Shown piece by piece: positions 35,701 through 48,300 of a stretch of 64,000 nucleotides of DNA (position 1 is the stretch's first letter; each line of letters opens with the position of its first letter). The notes beneath the pieces were generated by a model that had not been told where the DNA came from, ran no database searches, and saw nothing but the letters and a program-made list of their open reading frames with translations. Source of the stretch: Xiphophorus maculatus (Eukaryota > Chordata > Actinopteri > Cyprinodontiformes > Poeciliidae). The stretch lies in contig NC_036458.1 of assembly GCF_002775205.1 (NCBI RefSeq), positions 4,308,560 through 4,372,559 of the forward strand, read 5' to 3'. The translations under genes were made by a program, and so were the position numbers.

Positions 35701-36002
35701 AGAACTCAGTGTTTCAGCTGTATTGCAGTTTTCTGGAATTTTGTTCCAGATTTGCAGTGCATAGAATCATAAAAAGCACCGCCAGGAGGGTTATGAAGAG
35801 CCGTAACTGCCGACAGTTGATGTAAACTGTTTACACATCAATTCCAAAGGCTAATAAATAGATTCATAAACATGTCAGTTTTATAAACGCACAATATTGT
35901 TCCAGTTAGTTATAGTTTTCCCCCATTAATATTAATTTAATTCAATTTCAGTTTTTGTTATTTTGCTATAGATTTGGCTGAGAAACAGTTTTTCTCTTTC
36001 AG
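32742..36002. other. Intergenic DNA between the perforin copies, presumed promoter side of copy B
   Basis: Apart from the TGACCC-ended element (34546-35346) and a Tc1-like scrap, there are only AT-rich sequences. 35640-35770 resembles a common fish retroelement tail (cagtgtttcagctgtattgcagttttctggaattttgttccag). The first, untranslated exon of perforin copy B should lie here but cannot be placed. Confidence 0.4.
34546..35346. mobile_element. Non-autonomous DNA element with TGACCCTTT inverted ends
   Basis: The left end TGACCCTTTACAACTACGTC pairs with the right end GACGTCACATGCAAAGGGTCA read in reverse. A plus-strand ORF at 34650-34901 is open for 83 codons but resembles nothing I know. The element lies about 680 bp upstream of the perforin copy B coding start. 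Confidence 0.65.
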
Positions 36003-36023
36003 TTTACTTCCACGGACAGCAGC
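36003..36023 (+). promoter_or_regulatory. 5' UTR part of perforin copy B exon, after a splice acceptor
   Basis: A pyrimidine tract and AG end at 36002, so the 21 bases before the ATG are spliced leader. This places the promoter further upstream, in the repeat-rich 28-36 kb interval. The position of the first exon is not visible. Confidence 0.5.
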
Positions 36024-39000
36024 ATGTTCCTGTTGAGTTTTTCCATCTTTGCTGGCTTCCTGCTCTGCCACCCTCTGTATTCGACTGCAACCTGCACTGA
36101 TGGGAAACCCAGAGAGTGTCAGGAGGCCGAATTCGCTCCTGGATCCAACTTAGCTGGGGAAGGATTCGACATCACCAAGATGGAGCGTAAATCCGCGTTT
36201 GTGCTCGACATGAATCAGTGGAAACGCAAAGACAAGACCTGCACCCTGTGCGCTAACCCATTTCTGGAGGGCAAAAAGATGAAGCTGCCCCTGTCCGTGC
36301 TGGACTGGAGGGCCAAGCAGACCTGCAGCGCTAAAGTTTCCTCCAAGCTCTACAAATCCAGCGAGTCTCTGGTCAGCTCCAGCACCTCCTCTGTTGAGAA
36401 CAACTGGAAGACTGAATTAGAAGTCGAAATGAAAGGTAGATCTGGCAGCCTGATGCTGGCTGGGACCAAATCGAAGGTTGCTGAATACTCCATGGAGAAA
36501 ACAAAGAATGACAAGTTCAGCTTTGCAAGTACCAGCATGTCCTGTGAGTACTACAGGTAAGAAAAACGCTCTGCGAAACAATTAATATGTCTTCAGGTCA
36601 AACCCAAGTTTCAGAAGCAATTAAAATGCTTTTCAGAAGCAATTAAATAGAATAGAATAGATAGAATAGAATTACTTTATTCATCCCAGCAAGGAAATTA
36701 TTTCGCAGTTACAGCAGCATAGAGACAAAAATGCTTCTGAAAAGGGACCTGTTATGCAAAAATGTACAATAGCGTTTTTATTCTTCAATTTGTCTCTCAA
36801 CTGCTTCTTAAAACAGTCCAAGTGTTAAAAAACAGCCATTTTTTGATAATACGTTAATGTTTTATAGTGTCTGAAAAATAAACCATTTCAAAAACCTCCC
36901 AATTCTTAAGTCACATTCCACAGGCACTGGGCCATTACCTAGCAACCCCAGCAGAGTTCCACCGGTTACCTAGCAACCCCAGCAGAGTTCCACCGGTTAC
37001 CTAGCAACCCCAGCAGAGTTCCACCCAACTGAAGAACCTAAGTTTAAAGTTGACATATTATGCTCCCTTGGACAGGTTAGGATAGATCTATGGGCAGTAA
37101 AAAAGATGTTCAGTACATTGTTTGCATAAAATCATTTTTAGATAATGAGATTTTAGTCTGATCAGAACAGAGTGAGCTGTTTTATGGGCTCTTGTCACTT
37201 TAAATCAAAAAATGCTGCTGGCCACAACCCCCCAACTCAACATTTACACTTACACATGAAAATGGCTGCATCCATGCATCCATGCATCCATCCATCCATC
37301 CATTTTCTTACACCCTCGTCCCTTTTGGAGTTGGGAGGGGTGCTGGTGCCTATCTCCAGCGAGACTGGCTGTAAAACCAGCTAACCAAATGTACTGGAGC
37401 ACCACTTACGTTGCTAGGTAACGGGGCAGCGCCTGCTAATTTGTTACGTTACATTCCGGAGGTTTCTGACACGGCTACAACATTTCCATGTACTCCTGCT
37501 TGAACAAGCTTGAATCAAATGAATAATTAAAGATTAAACTTTTGAGAAACTCCCTGACAATTTTCTTCCCAAACCAACCTTACTCAGTATGAGAGTACTC
37601 AACCTAGTAATTGTAAAATTTGGGTTTCCCAGTGTTTGCAGCAATGGTTATCATCAAGTTTGTGCAACAACTGGTGGTGAGTGTTTTTCCACTCTGTGGA
37701 TGAGTTGTAACCCACTTTTCTCTGCAGAACTGCAGCCACATTGGAGGTTAATCACTATTGACCTCAAACGTAGTCATGCTACAGCATATAATTTGGTTTT
37801 TAGCTTGAACTTTGTTTAGGCCACTGGAAAACATTTTTTTCTCATTGTTCAGAGGTGGTCTTACTGTTGTACTTTGTATCACTGCCTTTAACTTAATTGC
37901 GGAAATTAAATCATTGTTTAAAGCTGTTTTTTTTAAAATATATATTCAGGCTATTTTTGTCTCCTAAAAATGTGCTGGATGATCTGATACATTTTTTATA
38001 TTCACTTTTTTCCCCCATTTTTTTAAACAACATTAAACAAAAACTATAGCAGTTTGAGTCGATCTTAAACATTAAATGAGACACAAAAAGCAAAAAACAG
38101 AAGAAATCTTAATGGGGAAAACATTTTTCAGAAGATTATTATGAATATTAATATGAATTCCCAATGACTGAAAGAGTTTCACTGTTTCAGTTCTGCAAAA
38201 ATGAATCTTAAATGATGTTGCTTGATTCAAGATTTTAGCTGATAATCTACTCTTGTTACTTTTTCTGGTTTTTATGTTATGCTCTGTTAATTTTAAATAA
38301 GATTTTTTTAAAGTAGAGAAGAAATCATTGAAACCTTGAAATTCCTAGCTGAAGCACAAACCGTTCCTTTGTCTCCTTTTGCACGCTGCTTAGCCCAAGT
38401 AGACCAGCGAGGTTTTACATTTACTTTCTGTTTTTACTTGTAGAAATGTTGTCATCTGAGGTTTGGCACCTTCTTTTAAAAAACTGTGGTCATGACAACA
38501 ACATGCAGCGAGACGGGAAGTGGGGGACACAAACATCCACACCTTTTACTCAAAAACATTATTGGGCACGCACATTTATTCAACTTGTATAACCACAAAA
38601 AACAAAAGTTGTTTGAAGGAGGTTGTCATTTTTGCTGCTGGAAACAGACTGAAATTGTTTTCTTGACCAAAAAAATGGGAAACATTCGATCCAAAAGCTG
38701 AGGAAACTGCAAAACCTTCCATTCTGGCAAACAGCTGAGATCTAATTCGAACCAATAAGCTTTAGTTTTTTTCTTCTTTGTTTCATTAATGTTGGATTTA
38801 TTGTTGATCAGGAAAACAAAAGAAAACAATCCACAATAAAATCATTTTGTGTTTTTAAAAGGAGATATGAAATGATGGTACTTTCAACTTACCAGACATC
38901 ATGCACGTTATCTAAGCTATATTTAGTTACAAACATATTTTTGTCAAATCTGAAATATGGATTCATCTACGTCGGCATATTAGGAACATGGTAGATACAA

Positions 39001-40472
39001 AAAAAGGAGGGGAAAACTGAAATTTTGAGATTCATTTCAGAAATTTTCTAGAAAAACTTTTCTGAGTTCAAAAAGTCAAAATTTTGCAAGAAAAAATTCA
39101 AATGCTGACAATAATTTAATACATTTTCTTGAAAAGATGGAAACATCAAATTTTTTGACTTTTCAGAAAATCTTTGATATAATCTAAAAATTTCTTTTTT
39201 TGGCGGAAATTTATTCCTTTTATTTCATATTTATGGAAATTTCCCATTTGTATTTGTCAAACCACAAAAGCATTACCTTTATTTTTACACGTTTGCTTGT
39301 TTAAAAGTGAACATTTATGCAACTCAGGGACGTAAACATTATACAAAATCTGCCAGATTTAGACTGAATTTCTCTGTCTGGATGCATTTTGAGATTAAGT
39401 TTTCTTTGTGCTAATAGTTCATAACTTGTTTGCAACAGTAAACTGAGTTTAGTATCTCCTCAGCTAGAGGCGATGTGCAGCCTTGGCATTTACAGATCTT
39501 TGGATAGTTTATTTGGCCGTTTTTGGAAATGTGGGTAAAGAAATGTATACATATTCAAATTAATTTTAAGTTTTTGGTTAAGTCCCTTCAATTGATGGAA
39601 AAACAAAACTTTAGGTGAAGATTTCATACCTCCACCTGGCATCAGTTCATCTGATAGAATCCACCAAGACTAAATGAAGTCAAATTGGATTTGCTTCATT
39701 GTTTTTCTGTCTTGCTCCTGCAGCTACAGAGTGTCCAGCACTCCCAAGTTGAACAGAGATTTCAACAAAGCAGTGAAAAAGCTTCCTAAAGTCTACAGCC
39801 CAGAATACAAGTCCAGATTTTACACGCTGATCGATGTTTTTGGCACCCATTACATCACCAAGGTGAGTAACAGCAAACTACTGAGGTGAACAGGACACAA
39901 GGAGTTAAATGAGCTGAATGGGTTCATAATGCCGTTTCAGGTGAAACTGGGAGGACAGATCCAGTCTGTGACCAGCATCGCGAATTGCGAAGTGAGTCTC
40001 CAGGGTCTGAAAACAGAGGAAATCCAAATGTGTCTGGAGGCCGAAGCGTCTGCAAGCGTCAAAGTTAGTGTGAAAGCAGAGACAAAGCACTGCCAGACGG
40101 CTGCAGACAAACTGGACAGCAAGAAATCCTTCTCCGACACCTTCACCGACAGGTACAGAACATTTATCATGGTACTACCTGGGTCCGGCGATTAATCCAC
40201 AAAACTGATTAATCAAATTTTTGGTTTTGAAGGTTTATTTTTTGGAATATAAGAATTGTTTTTCCACCAATGCACTCGGGTTTCCAAAGTTTAGATTGAT
40301 GTCAGCACACCCAAAGCCGCCATCTTGTTTTACAGCTTCATTTGGACTTTTTGTTTTGATTATGAGAATTCTGAGAAAAAAATTAAAAATCTGACATTAA
40401 TGTGAAAATTCTGAGAAGCAAAATCAGAAATCTGAGATTAAAGTATAAATTTTGAGATAAAAGTCAGAATTC

Positions 40473-40508
<36 letters not shown>

Positions 40509-41420
40509 AGTTGGCCCCAATCCTCTGATCCTTCTGTCTCCAGGTTCACAGAAATAAAAGGTGGGTTCACCACAGACTCGGACCTTCTTTTTTCTTCCAA
40601 CAAAAACCCAGAAGCCTACAAGGAATGGCTCACTTCGGTCCCACAGTATCCAGACCTCGTTTCGTATTCCCTCTCGTCGCTCCACGAGTTGCTCCCTGAA
40701 AACACTCCGGTCAGGAAAAACCTGCGCAAAGCCATCAGCCATTACATTTTGGAGAAAGGCCTGTGGAGGAATTGCAGCGAGCGCTGTCAGGCCGGAATAC
40801 GGACCGACTCCAAGGACTCCTGCGTCTGCCAGTGCCACAACGAACCGGCGGTGAACTCTGACTGCTGCCCGACCCGGAAGGGAATGGCCCGCGTCTTCAT
40901 AACGGTGGAAAGGGCCGAGGATCTGTGGGGGGACCACAGCAGCGGCACGGACGGCTACGTCAAGGTGTTTGTCAATAAATTGGAGGTTTACCGTTCTTCC
41001 GTCATTGTAAACAACAACAGCCCAAAGTGGGGCGCCATCGTTGACCTAGAAACCAGGGACATCTCTTCCGGAAACGTCGTGCGGTTTGAAATTTGGGATG
41101 AAGACAACAAATGGGACGACGACCTGCTGGGAGAATGTGAGCGACGCCTCTCTGCCGGAGTTTTTGCAGATGTGTGCCCTCTCCAATATGGCCGATTCTA
41201 CTTCAAATGGGAGGTGAAGTGTATTCCGAGTCTGACCGGAAGTTTGTGTACCGAGTATAACAAGTCTGGCATGACGGAAAGCCAGAGGAGCCTGTACGTG
41301 TCCCGTCACGCCCACCCGATACCGAAATCCGTCCTGGTGGAGATGGGAGTGTTTGTGGATGAAAGGAGCTCTGGTTCCACTTTCTGGAACCAGAGCCTGG
41401 CTGGGAAAACTTCGGTGTGA
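36024..41420 (+). CDS. prf1: perforin-1-like gene, copy B (MACPF, EGF-like, C2), complete, 4 coding exons
   Basis: Tandem paralogue of the gene at 22953-27809, with the same predicted role as a secreted, calcium-dependent pore-forming immune effector. Coding exons are 36024-36556 (533 bp), 39724-39862 (139), 39941-40152 (212) and 40544-41420 (877). The first three match copy A exactly in length, and all phases are the same; total 586 residues. It shows a signal peptide, LAGEGFDI, FGTHYITK at the end of exon 2, an EGF-like cysteine cluster (CVCQCHNEPAVNSDCCP) and C2 acidic loops including WDEDNKWDDDLLG. The ATG is 21 nt downstream of an acceptor at 36002/36003 (tttctctttcag), which indicates a spliced 5' untranslated exon. 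An AATAAA at 41808-41813 lies about 390 bp beyond the stop. There is no frameshift or premature stop, so the copy appears functional. Confidence 0.93.
36760..37480. mobile_element. Two family 2 MITE copies in opposite orientation, intron 1 of perforin copy B
   Basis: 36760-37030 is a reverse copy with three ~31-bp tandem units, each containing tacctagcaac. 37060-37480 is a forward copy (ggacaggttaggatagatc, ctttaaatcaaaaaatgctgctgg, gttgctaggtaacgg). A CATC microsatellite of about 40 bp interrupts the second copy at 37268-37305. Confidence 0.7.
40465..40507. repeat. (TTA)n microsatellite in intron 3 of perforin copy B
   Basis: About thirteen TTA units ending 36 bp before the exon 4 acceptor at 40544, close to where a branch point would lie. 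Confidence 0.95.
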
Positions 41421-41514
41421 GCGGCTTTTATCCACATTAAGCCCAGCAAGTTGGCATTATTTCTAATATAGCGGCCTGTTAGCATGTTACTGATTAAACT
41501 GTACAGCAATAACG

Positions 41515-41678
41515 TCGGGCTGGGCGATAAATTGACTTGATCGATTCATCAAATCTTTGGTTTTTGAAGATTTAATTAACAAAACAATTAAAAAACAAAA
41601 ATCTATTAAAATTAGGAATCAGATCTGGTATGGAAAAAATCAAAATTTATTTTTAAGCCATATCGCCCAGCCCTGCAG
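41515..41678. mobile_element. Short MITE with CGGGCTGGGCGATA ends in the 3' UTR of perforin copy B
   Basis: CGGGCTGGGCGATAAATTGA at the left and TATCGCCCAGCCCTG at the right are inverted over about 14 bp. The 160-bp element lies between the stop codon (41420) and AATAAA (41808), so it should be transcribed in the mRNA. The flanks gcaataac and gcagtaat may be a mutated target duplication. Confidence 0.7.
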
Positions 41679-41807
41679 TAATGCAACAACTTACCTTTGT
41701 GTACTTTTAGAAACCTTTGTGTAGGTTTTAGAAATTACACGAGAAGCTCTGCTTTATATCTAGATTATGAAATGTTACTCTGAAAGCTTATTATCATATT
41801 TATGCAA

Positions 41808-41813
41808 AATAAA
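41808..41813 (+). terminator. Polyadenylation signal AATAAA of perforin copy B
   Basis: Canonical AATAAA about 390 bp after the stop codon, followed at 41828-41850 by a GT-rich stretch (gaattgcttgtggtgtttga). It lies before the end of the convergent glycine-rich gene. Confidence 0.6.
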
Positions 41814-42013
41814 AGCACGTTTTCTGAATTGCTTGTGGTGTTTGAGCTTTGATCTAATTAAAGAGATAGTGTTCATTTTAAAGTTCACTGTGTTCCCCAG
41901 CATAAACACGGAAGTGGTGAAGCTTCCTGTGTGCAGATGAGGTTTCATTATGTCTTATTTAAGAGAATGTGAAACATGAAGTCAGACGATATATTGACTC
42001 AGAAAGTTTCTTT

Positions 42014-42019
42014 TTTATT
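42014..42019 (-). terminator. Polyadenylation signal of the calymmin-like gene
   Basis: AATAAA on the minus strand about 290 bp beyond the proposed TAA at 42312-42310. It lies about 200 bp from the perforin copy B poly(A) signal on the other strand, so the two genes end tail to tail. Confidence 0.45.
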
Positions 42020-42309
42020 CCACATCACATTACATGATGACTTATTCGACTGAAACAATAAGATCATCAGGCTAATCTTGATTTACAAAACATAAACACA
42101 TTTCTTGGCCTTTGCATCTATTTATGTTCATCACCTGACAAACTTTGACTAAATAAAACAGAACACAAGGTACAGCAGGCTTTGCAAGGTCAAGACAAAT
42201 AAATGGAGAAACATACAACAAAAGTCAAAGAGAAGGAATAAAACTCTGCATTAATGCATTACATTGGAAATATTATAGAGATGATCCACCTACAGAGGTC
42301 CGCATTTTC

Positions 42310-45300
42310 TTAACCTGGTTCAAAGACAGATAGAGAATTGAGTCAAGAAAAATGGGGGGTGAAAACAACAACACACATTTTATGTAATATACCAACACAA
42401 AGTAGTGCAAAAAAGAGGAAAATTATACACGATTTTCATATGGATGGGCATAATAGACATTAATGCTGTTTAATACATTGTTAAAATGCAGTAGCACACT
42501 TTTCCAAGCTGTATTTAAACGCACCATGAACCAAACCAGCAAGAACTAGTAATGTTTTGGGTTTTTTTCAAACAAACCGTGTAAGTTGAGTAATGGTGCT
42601 GCATGCTAATTATGTTGGCTAAATGATGCTAATATATCATGTTAAGCTAGTTAACAAGAATGCTAATGTTGTTGCCTATGTTACATCCCTTACTAGTTAG
42701 TTAATGCTAACAATACACCAATTAAAGTGACAGTTTTGTCAGTTTAAATACCAATAAAACTGACTGTAATGTGAGAAAATGTTCAAGAAATATAGATACT
42801 ATGGTAATGCAGAGGAAATCGTCTTTAACAGGAAGCTATTTGCTTTGTAAACAAATAATCAGTATATTTAATGCTAGTAGTAGGATCCCAGAAAGTTAGT
42901 TGCAAGGTTTTATCATACTAACCTTTGTAACCGTTACCAAGGCCAGCATTCAGTCCATCATATTTACCAGTCTGCTCCACTGTGAAAATAAAACACCCCA
43001 GTTTAAACTCTTTCAAAGGCAAATTGAAATCTGTAAAGAGTTTAATCCAGAACAAGAAATAAAAAACAAAAGAATTTTTTCCCTCACTCTCTGGAGTGAA
43101 ATATGATCAAATTTCTCTTGTTTAGGTCGGTTGGAGTTACCAAAATTATTTCTATTTGCTAAATGCCAGAATAATGAGAGATAGACCAGAGGTGGGTAGA
43201 GTAACCACAATTTGTGCTCAAGTAAGAGCAGCACAACTTCAACATATTTCTACTCAAGTAAAAGTAAAAATGTATTTGGTAAAAAAAACAAAAACCATCT
43301 TCTCAAGTAGCGAGTAACTGATCAAAACATCAATCATGTAATATTTAAAAATTACATCATCAGAAGGACAGAAATATAAACTTGTTTGAAAATTGTGGCG
43401 TATAAAAAGCTGTGTAATGGTTCTGCTGTGATAAACTGACCAAATGTGCTGGAGCTTTGCTTGGGTTGCTAGGTAACGGGGCTGGGCTCTGCTGGGGTTG
43501 CTAGGTTACCGCACAGTGCTGGACAAATGTGACCAGAGGTGGGTAGACTAACCAAAACTTGTACTAAAGTGAGAGTAGCACTACTTCAACATGTCTTTAC
43601 TGAAGTAAGAACAACAAGTAGCCATCTGAGAAATGACTCAAGAAAGAGTAAAAAAGCATTTGGTACAAAGTCTACTCAAGTACTCAGTAACTGATCAAAA
43701 AATTAATTTGTTTAAAGACTACATAAGCAGATGGACCAAAATGTCCTAATATAAAGTTATGAGGACAATTTGGTATTTTAGAGAAACTAATTTATATAAA
43801 TAAAAAATTACAAAATCAGGTAAAATAAATATTTTTCCAAATCAATTAGTTTAAATACAAAATTTATGGAACCTTAACAAAGGTTTGTATCTGTGTCTGG
43901 TTAATGTTTGGTTAAAACCTGTTTGTCCTTCATTCAGTGAAGTTCCTCACAGTGGGTAGGAAATCCAGAAATTTTACTAAAGTAAAAGTAGAGATACTTC
44001 ATAATAGAGTTAATGAAGTAAGTACAGAGCAGCAAAATACTCCTAAAAGTAAATTTATTTCAAAAAGTTACTCAAGTAACTGTTACTATCTAACTCTGAA
44101 AAAGAATATGTTAAACTCTATATGCCGAAAAGCTATAATGCATTCATAAAGAGTTTCATTTTTAAATAAAATGTTATTTTAAGCTTCATTGTTTTGCTAT
44201 CAACCGAGTTCTGAATGTTTGAGTCAACAGAAACACCAAAAACCAACTCATAAGGAGAAACGAGAAGCTCCTTTTCACAGCTGCTGAAATCACAATGAGT
44301 GGAAGTTGATCAGCTTAGAGGAAGTATCTGGTTCTTACTGACTTACTCAGAGCATCCTGAGAGGCGCCGAGCGCTGCGCCGAAACCTTAACAAGGAAACA
44401 CAACCAAATGTCACATTTCAGACAACAAACCTGAATCAGGATTAAGAATCAAAATTAAGTTTTTGCTAAAACTCACCTGTTTGTTGGGTCCCAAATCCTG
44501 CAGCAGCACCTAAACCAGAAAGAAAATAATTAAAATTAGCTAAATACTATCATATAAATGAATAAGTTATCATAGTTTTTTCCTTTTTGCTTCATGTTTT
44601 TAAATGTTTGTGTCATAACCTCAGTGGTAGTACATCTGGTTTCAGAAAACCTAACTAACACCCCAGAAAGACGCCCTTTTTTCCGTCGTGCGCAGTTTCT
44701 CACACGCTCTTACCGTATTTGCTGGCGGTTTTGGCGCTTTCAGCTGCAAGGCCGAGCTGCTGAGCTGCATACGGGTATCCGCCGTCGCCTGAAGGAAATA
44801 AAGCGACATTAGGCAATACTGAGAGCTGTGAGTGTGAAAAACAGAGAGGATGTCATGAAAGAAAAGAGGTTTTGTCTCGAACTAACAAAAAGCGTGACAT
44901 TTAACTTAAGATGGTGACATTCTCTCTGTCAAAAAGAAGAAAAAGAAAGCTTAAGTCATAATTATTGATTTTCTACATCTGTATTTCAAAAATATTAAAT
45001 GTTGCCAAGTATTTTTGTCTGGTTTTTAGTGTACATATCTAAATCAGACAAAACTAACCTACAAGTAACTTTCAGCACAATATAGAGGTTGATTTAAGCC
45101 AATAATTTCTTAATATTTATAAAAAAGTATTAGTTTTAAGTTAAATAATCAGCAAGTGGAACATTTTAAGTGGGTAGTATTATGTGATTTCAGAATTTTT
45201 ATAGCACAATGAAGTAACAATGTTACCTTCAATTGTTAAAAAAATATGACTTAAAAGAAATCTAACATCTTAATTTAACACCTTGGAATTGGGCCTCTGT

Positions 45301-48300
45301 CTCTTTAAGGAACTCCTGCTCTTTCTGAAACTCCGCCTTCAGGAAGTCATCACAACATGACTCCTCCAGTAACCATTTAGCAAAGTTTTTACCAGCGTTT
45401 TATTGAAAAGTAGCTCATATAATGAGCCCCACTGGGTGTTTGCTAATTGCTGCTGGCTAGTCTGAAGGAGCTGAGTGGGGGAAGCGCTGCTCTGTGAGGT
45501 GGAAGCCTGGAAGCTGCAGCTCGGAGGAGGAGCTGCACCTTGGAGGCGGGGCCAGGTCCACCCAGGCATTTTGCTCAGCTGAATGGCTGAAGATTAAATG
45601 ATTTCTCAAACTTGAAAGAATTAAAGCAACACTCCAGGTGTGTTTTTGATGAAGGAATAATATTATAACATGATGAAAAAGCTAAAGAAAAAAGTTGATT
45701 TTACATAGTACTGCCCCTTTAACTTATTATATGGGGGAAAAGTCATGTTATGTCACTTATGTCTTTTACTTTCTTATCAATTTTAAGGAATTACTGGCTT
45801 GAATCAAGCCCCCATATCTTAGTGAAAACTTACTTGTACTTTAGTTTTGTCTTATTTCAAGTGTAGCAGGTCTAGTTTCTAGTACAACTAGAAAATCCAA
45901 AAATCCTTGGTAGTATTTAGTGTTTTTGCTGTAATGAGTTGCACAGGAAGCTCCTACCTTCCAGTCCAGCAGGGATCACTGGAGCGTTACCATAAGGAAC
46001 CTGAGCAGCTCCTCCTGAAAGGAAAACAACACCCGACTCAGGTGACTCATATCATTCCTTATCCTGTAGCCTACATGTTGCTTCAGGTCCTGGTGTGAGA
46101 CATGCTTGACTTCTGAGTCACGCTTGCAGAGCAGCGTTTACTCATCATGTGACAGGAGGATGAGGTTGTTTCTGCAGAACTCACCATATTTACCTCCAAC
46201 TGATTCCAGCCCCGTACCAAGTCCTCCTGCAGACAGATTAACAACGGTTTAGTGGAAATGTTTTATGGCGCAGGGTGTTTTTTGCTATGTTCTGATGCAT
46301 TGAAATGTAAACTTAGGGAGCGGAGGAGCAACTTTGTTCTGCTTTTAATATTTGTAGCAGAAGTAACGTTTACTAAAAACACTCCTGCCTCATTTAAATG
46401 GGGTTGTTTGCAATAGCGTCTTACTGCTGAGTCATTTAGTAACTTTTCAGTTTAGGCTATTTGGAGAAGCGCTTTTAATAACCGACAATCTGAAGTATTT
46501 ATCTATAAACTACTATCATACTTCCTTCTTTACCAAGTCTACGCTCTCAGTAAAGACATTTTCAATTTAAACATTTAAAAGGGGAAACAAGTTATTTTGT
46601 AAATATACATGGAGTCTTTTACAAAAGAGGAACACAAGGCTGAATTAGAGCATATGTGCATGGTGTCACTCTGGCCACTCAGACTGTTAAAGGGGACCAA
46701 AGACACAAAATTCACATTTTGCACGTTTTCGTACTTGAGTTTCAGCTGCCACTAAAAACAGCCCAGGTGCTTCAAAACTGCCAGCTGTATTTTTGGCAAG
46801 TTACAATCGATGGGCACTGCGCCGTTACCTAGCAACCCCAACTGAGCTCAGCGTGTTACCTAGCAACCCCAGTGGAGCTCCAGCACGTTTGGTCAGCTGG
46901 CTTTCCAGCAGCTGAGGATAGTGACGGCAAATACCTACTCAGCACAAGCCCACATGGAAATAAAATATAAAATTTGTATTGGCTCAAAAAAGTCTAATAA
47001 TAATAATTATGTACCAGCAATTTTATAATGGGTCGGTTCTTACCATATCCACCCTGGACCGGTCCGGCGTAGCCACCTGTACTGAGAGCTGAAACATCAG
47101 AAAAAGAAAGAATGTCAGTCAAAAAATAATTCTTAAAAGCAAACCTTTTAATAAACCTGCAGACATGAGACCAGAAACCAAACTGGAAAAAAACACAAAA
47201 TCTTTAAGTAAGACAAAACTAACTGAAAAATAACTTTTCAACAACATATAGAGACGCTTGTTTCAAGTAAATAATCCTTTAATATTGGTTAAAAAAGAAC
47301 TAGTTCCATTGCCAGATTATTTCACTCATAACAAGACATTATTCATGTTATAAGTGAAATAATCTGCTAATGGAACTAGTTCTTTTTCATCAATATTTAT
47401 GAATTATTAATTCAAAGCTCCTATTTCTTGCTGAAAAGTTATTTTTTTAGTTAGTTTTGTCTTATTTCATGACCAATCTTACTGGGTAAGATTGTGTGTT
47501 TTTACAGTGTACCAGAATAAGCTGGCCAGCTTCACAATAGCTACACCCAGTGGATATGTTAACCACACTAGCCATAAGCAGACAGCCTATCGTTTTTAAA
47601 GCTGTCATTCATACGCTGCAGGTTAAGCGTCCAGCTGTTAGTGTCATCATCACCTGTTGGAGGTTTTCAACAGGTTATTGTTACCTTCAATCTTTCCCGA
47701 TTTGCTCTCAGCACCATCAGCTAAGTCTGCAGGGTAACCAAGCCCTGAAACATAGCTCTAATTAGCACTAATTAACTAATTACTCATTAACTAAACCAAG
47801 TTTTACCCTTTTTTCCCACCCATATGTGGATTTACTCACCTGCTCCGTAACCATCACCGTATCCGTTTCCATAACCTGTTGGGAGACGAAGAGGAAAGAA
47901 GGTTTTGTGCCAAAACTTTCACCTGTATCTCTGTTCACAATCAAAACAAAAACTTTCAAAGCCAAATGATGGTGTGTTTAATTTGGATGTCAGTTTGGAA
48001 AGTGAGAATTTTAATGCAAACTGTTGGTGAAACTGCAGTTTGTCAGCATCTGTACTGCTGTGTTGGCGCTTACCGAAGCCGTTACCCGCCATGGCACCAA
48101 GATATCCCGTCACTCCATCACCGTATCCTGTCACAGCAGATTAAAAACATAATGTACAGGATGCAACATGTGTACGGAGTCCCATTAGTGCCAAAAATAT
48201 GCTTTCATGTCTATATATGGAGGTTATTTTCTAAAATATGTCACATGAAAAGGAAACAAATTACAGAAACAAAACTAAATACTACATTTAGATATGTTTA

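Noticed and set aside
40464-40937. 157-codon minus-strand ORF
   Set aside because: Antisense shadow of perforin copy B exon 4, and it starts in a TTA microsatellite (poly-Asn).
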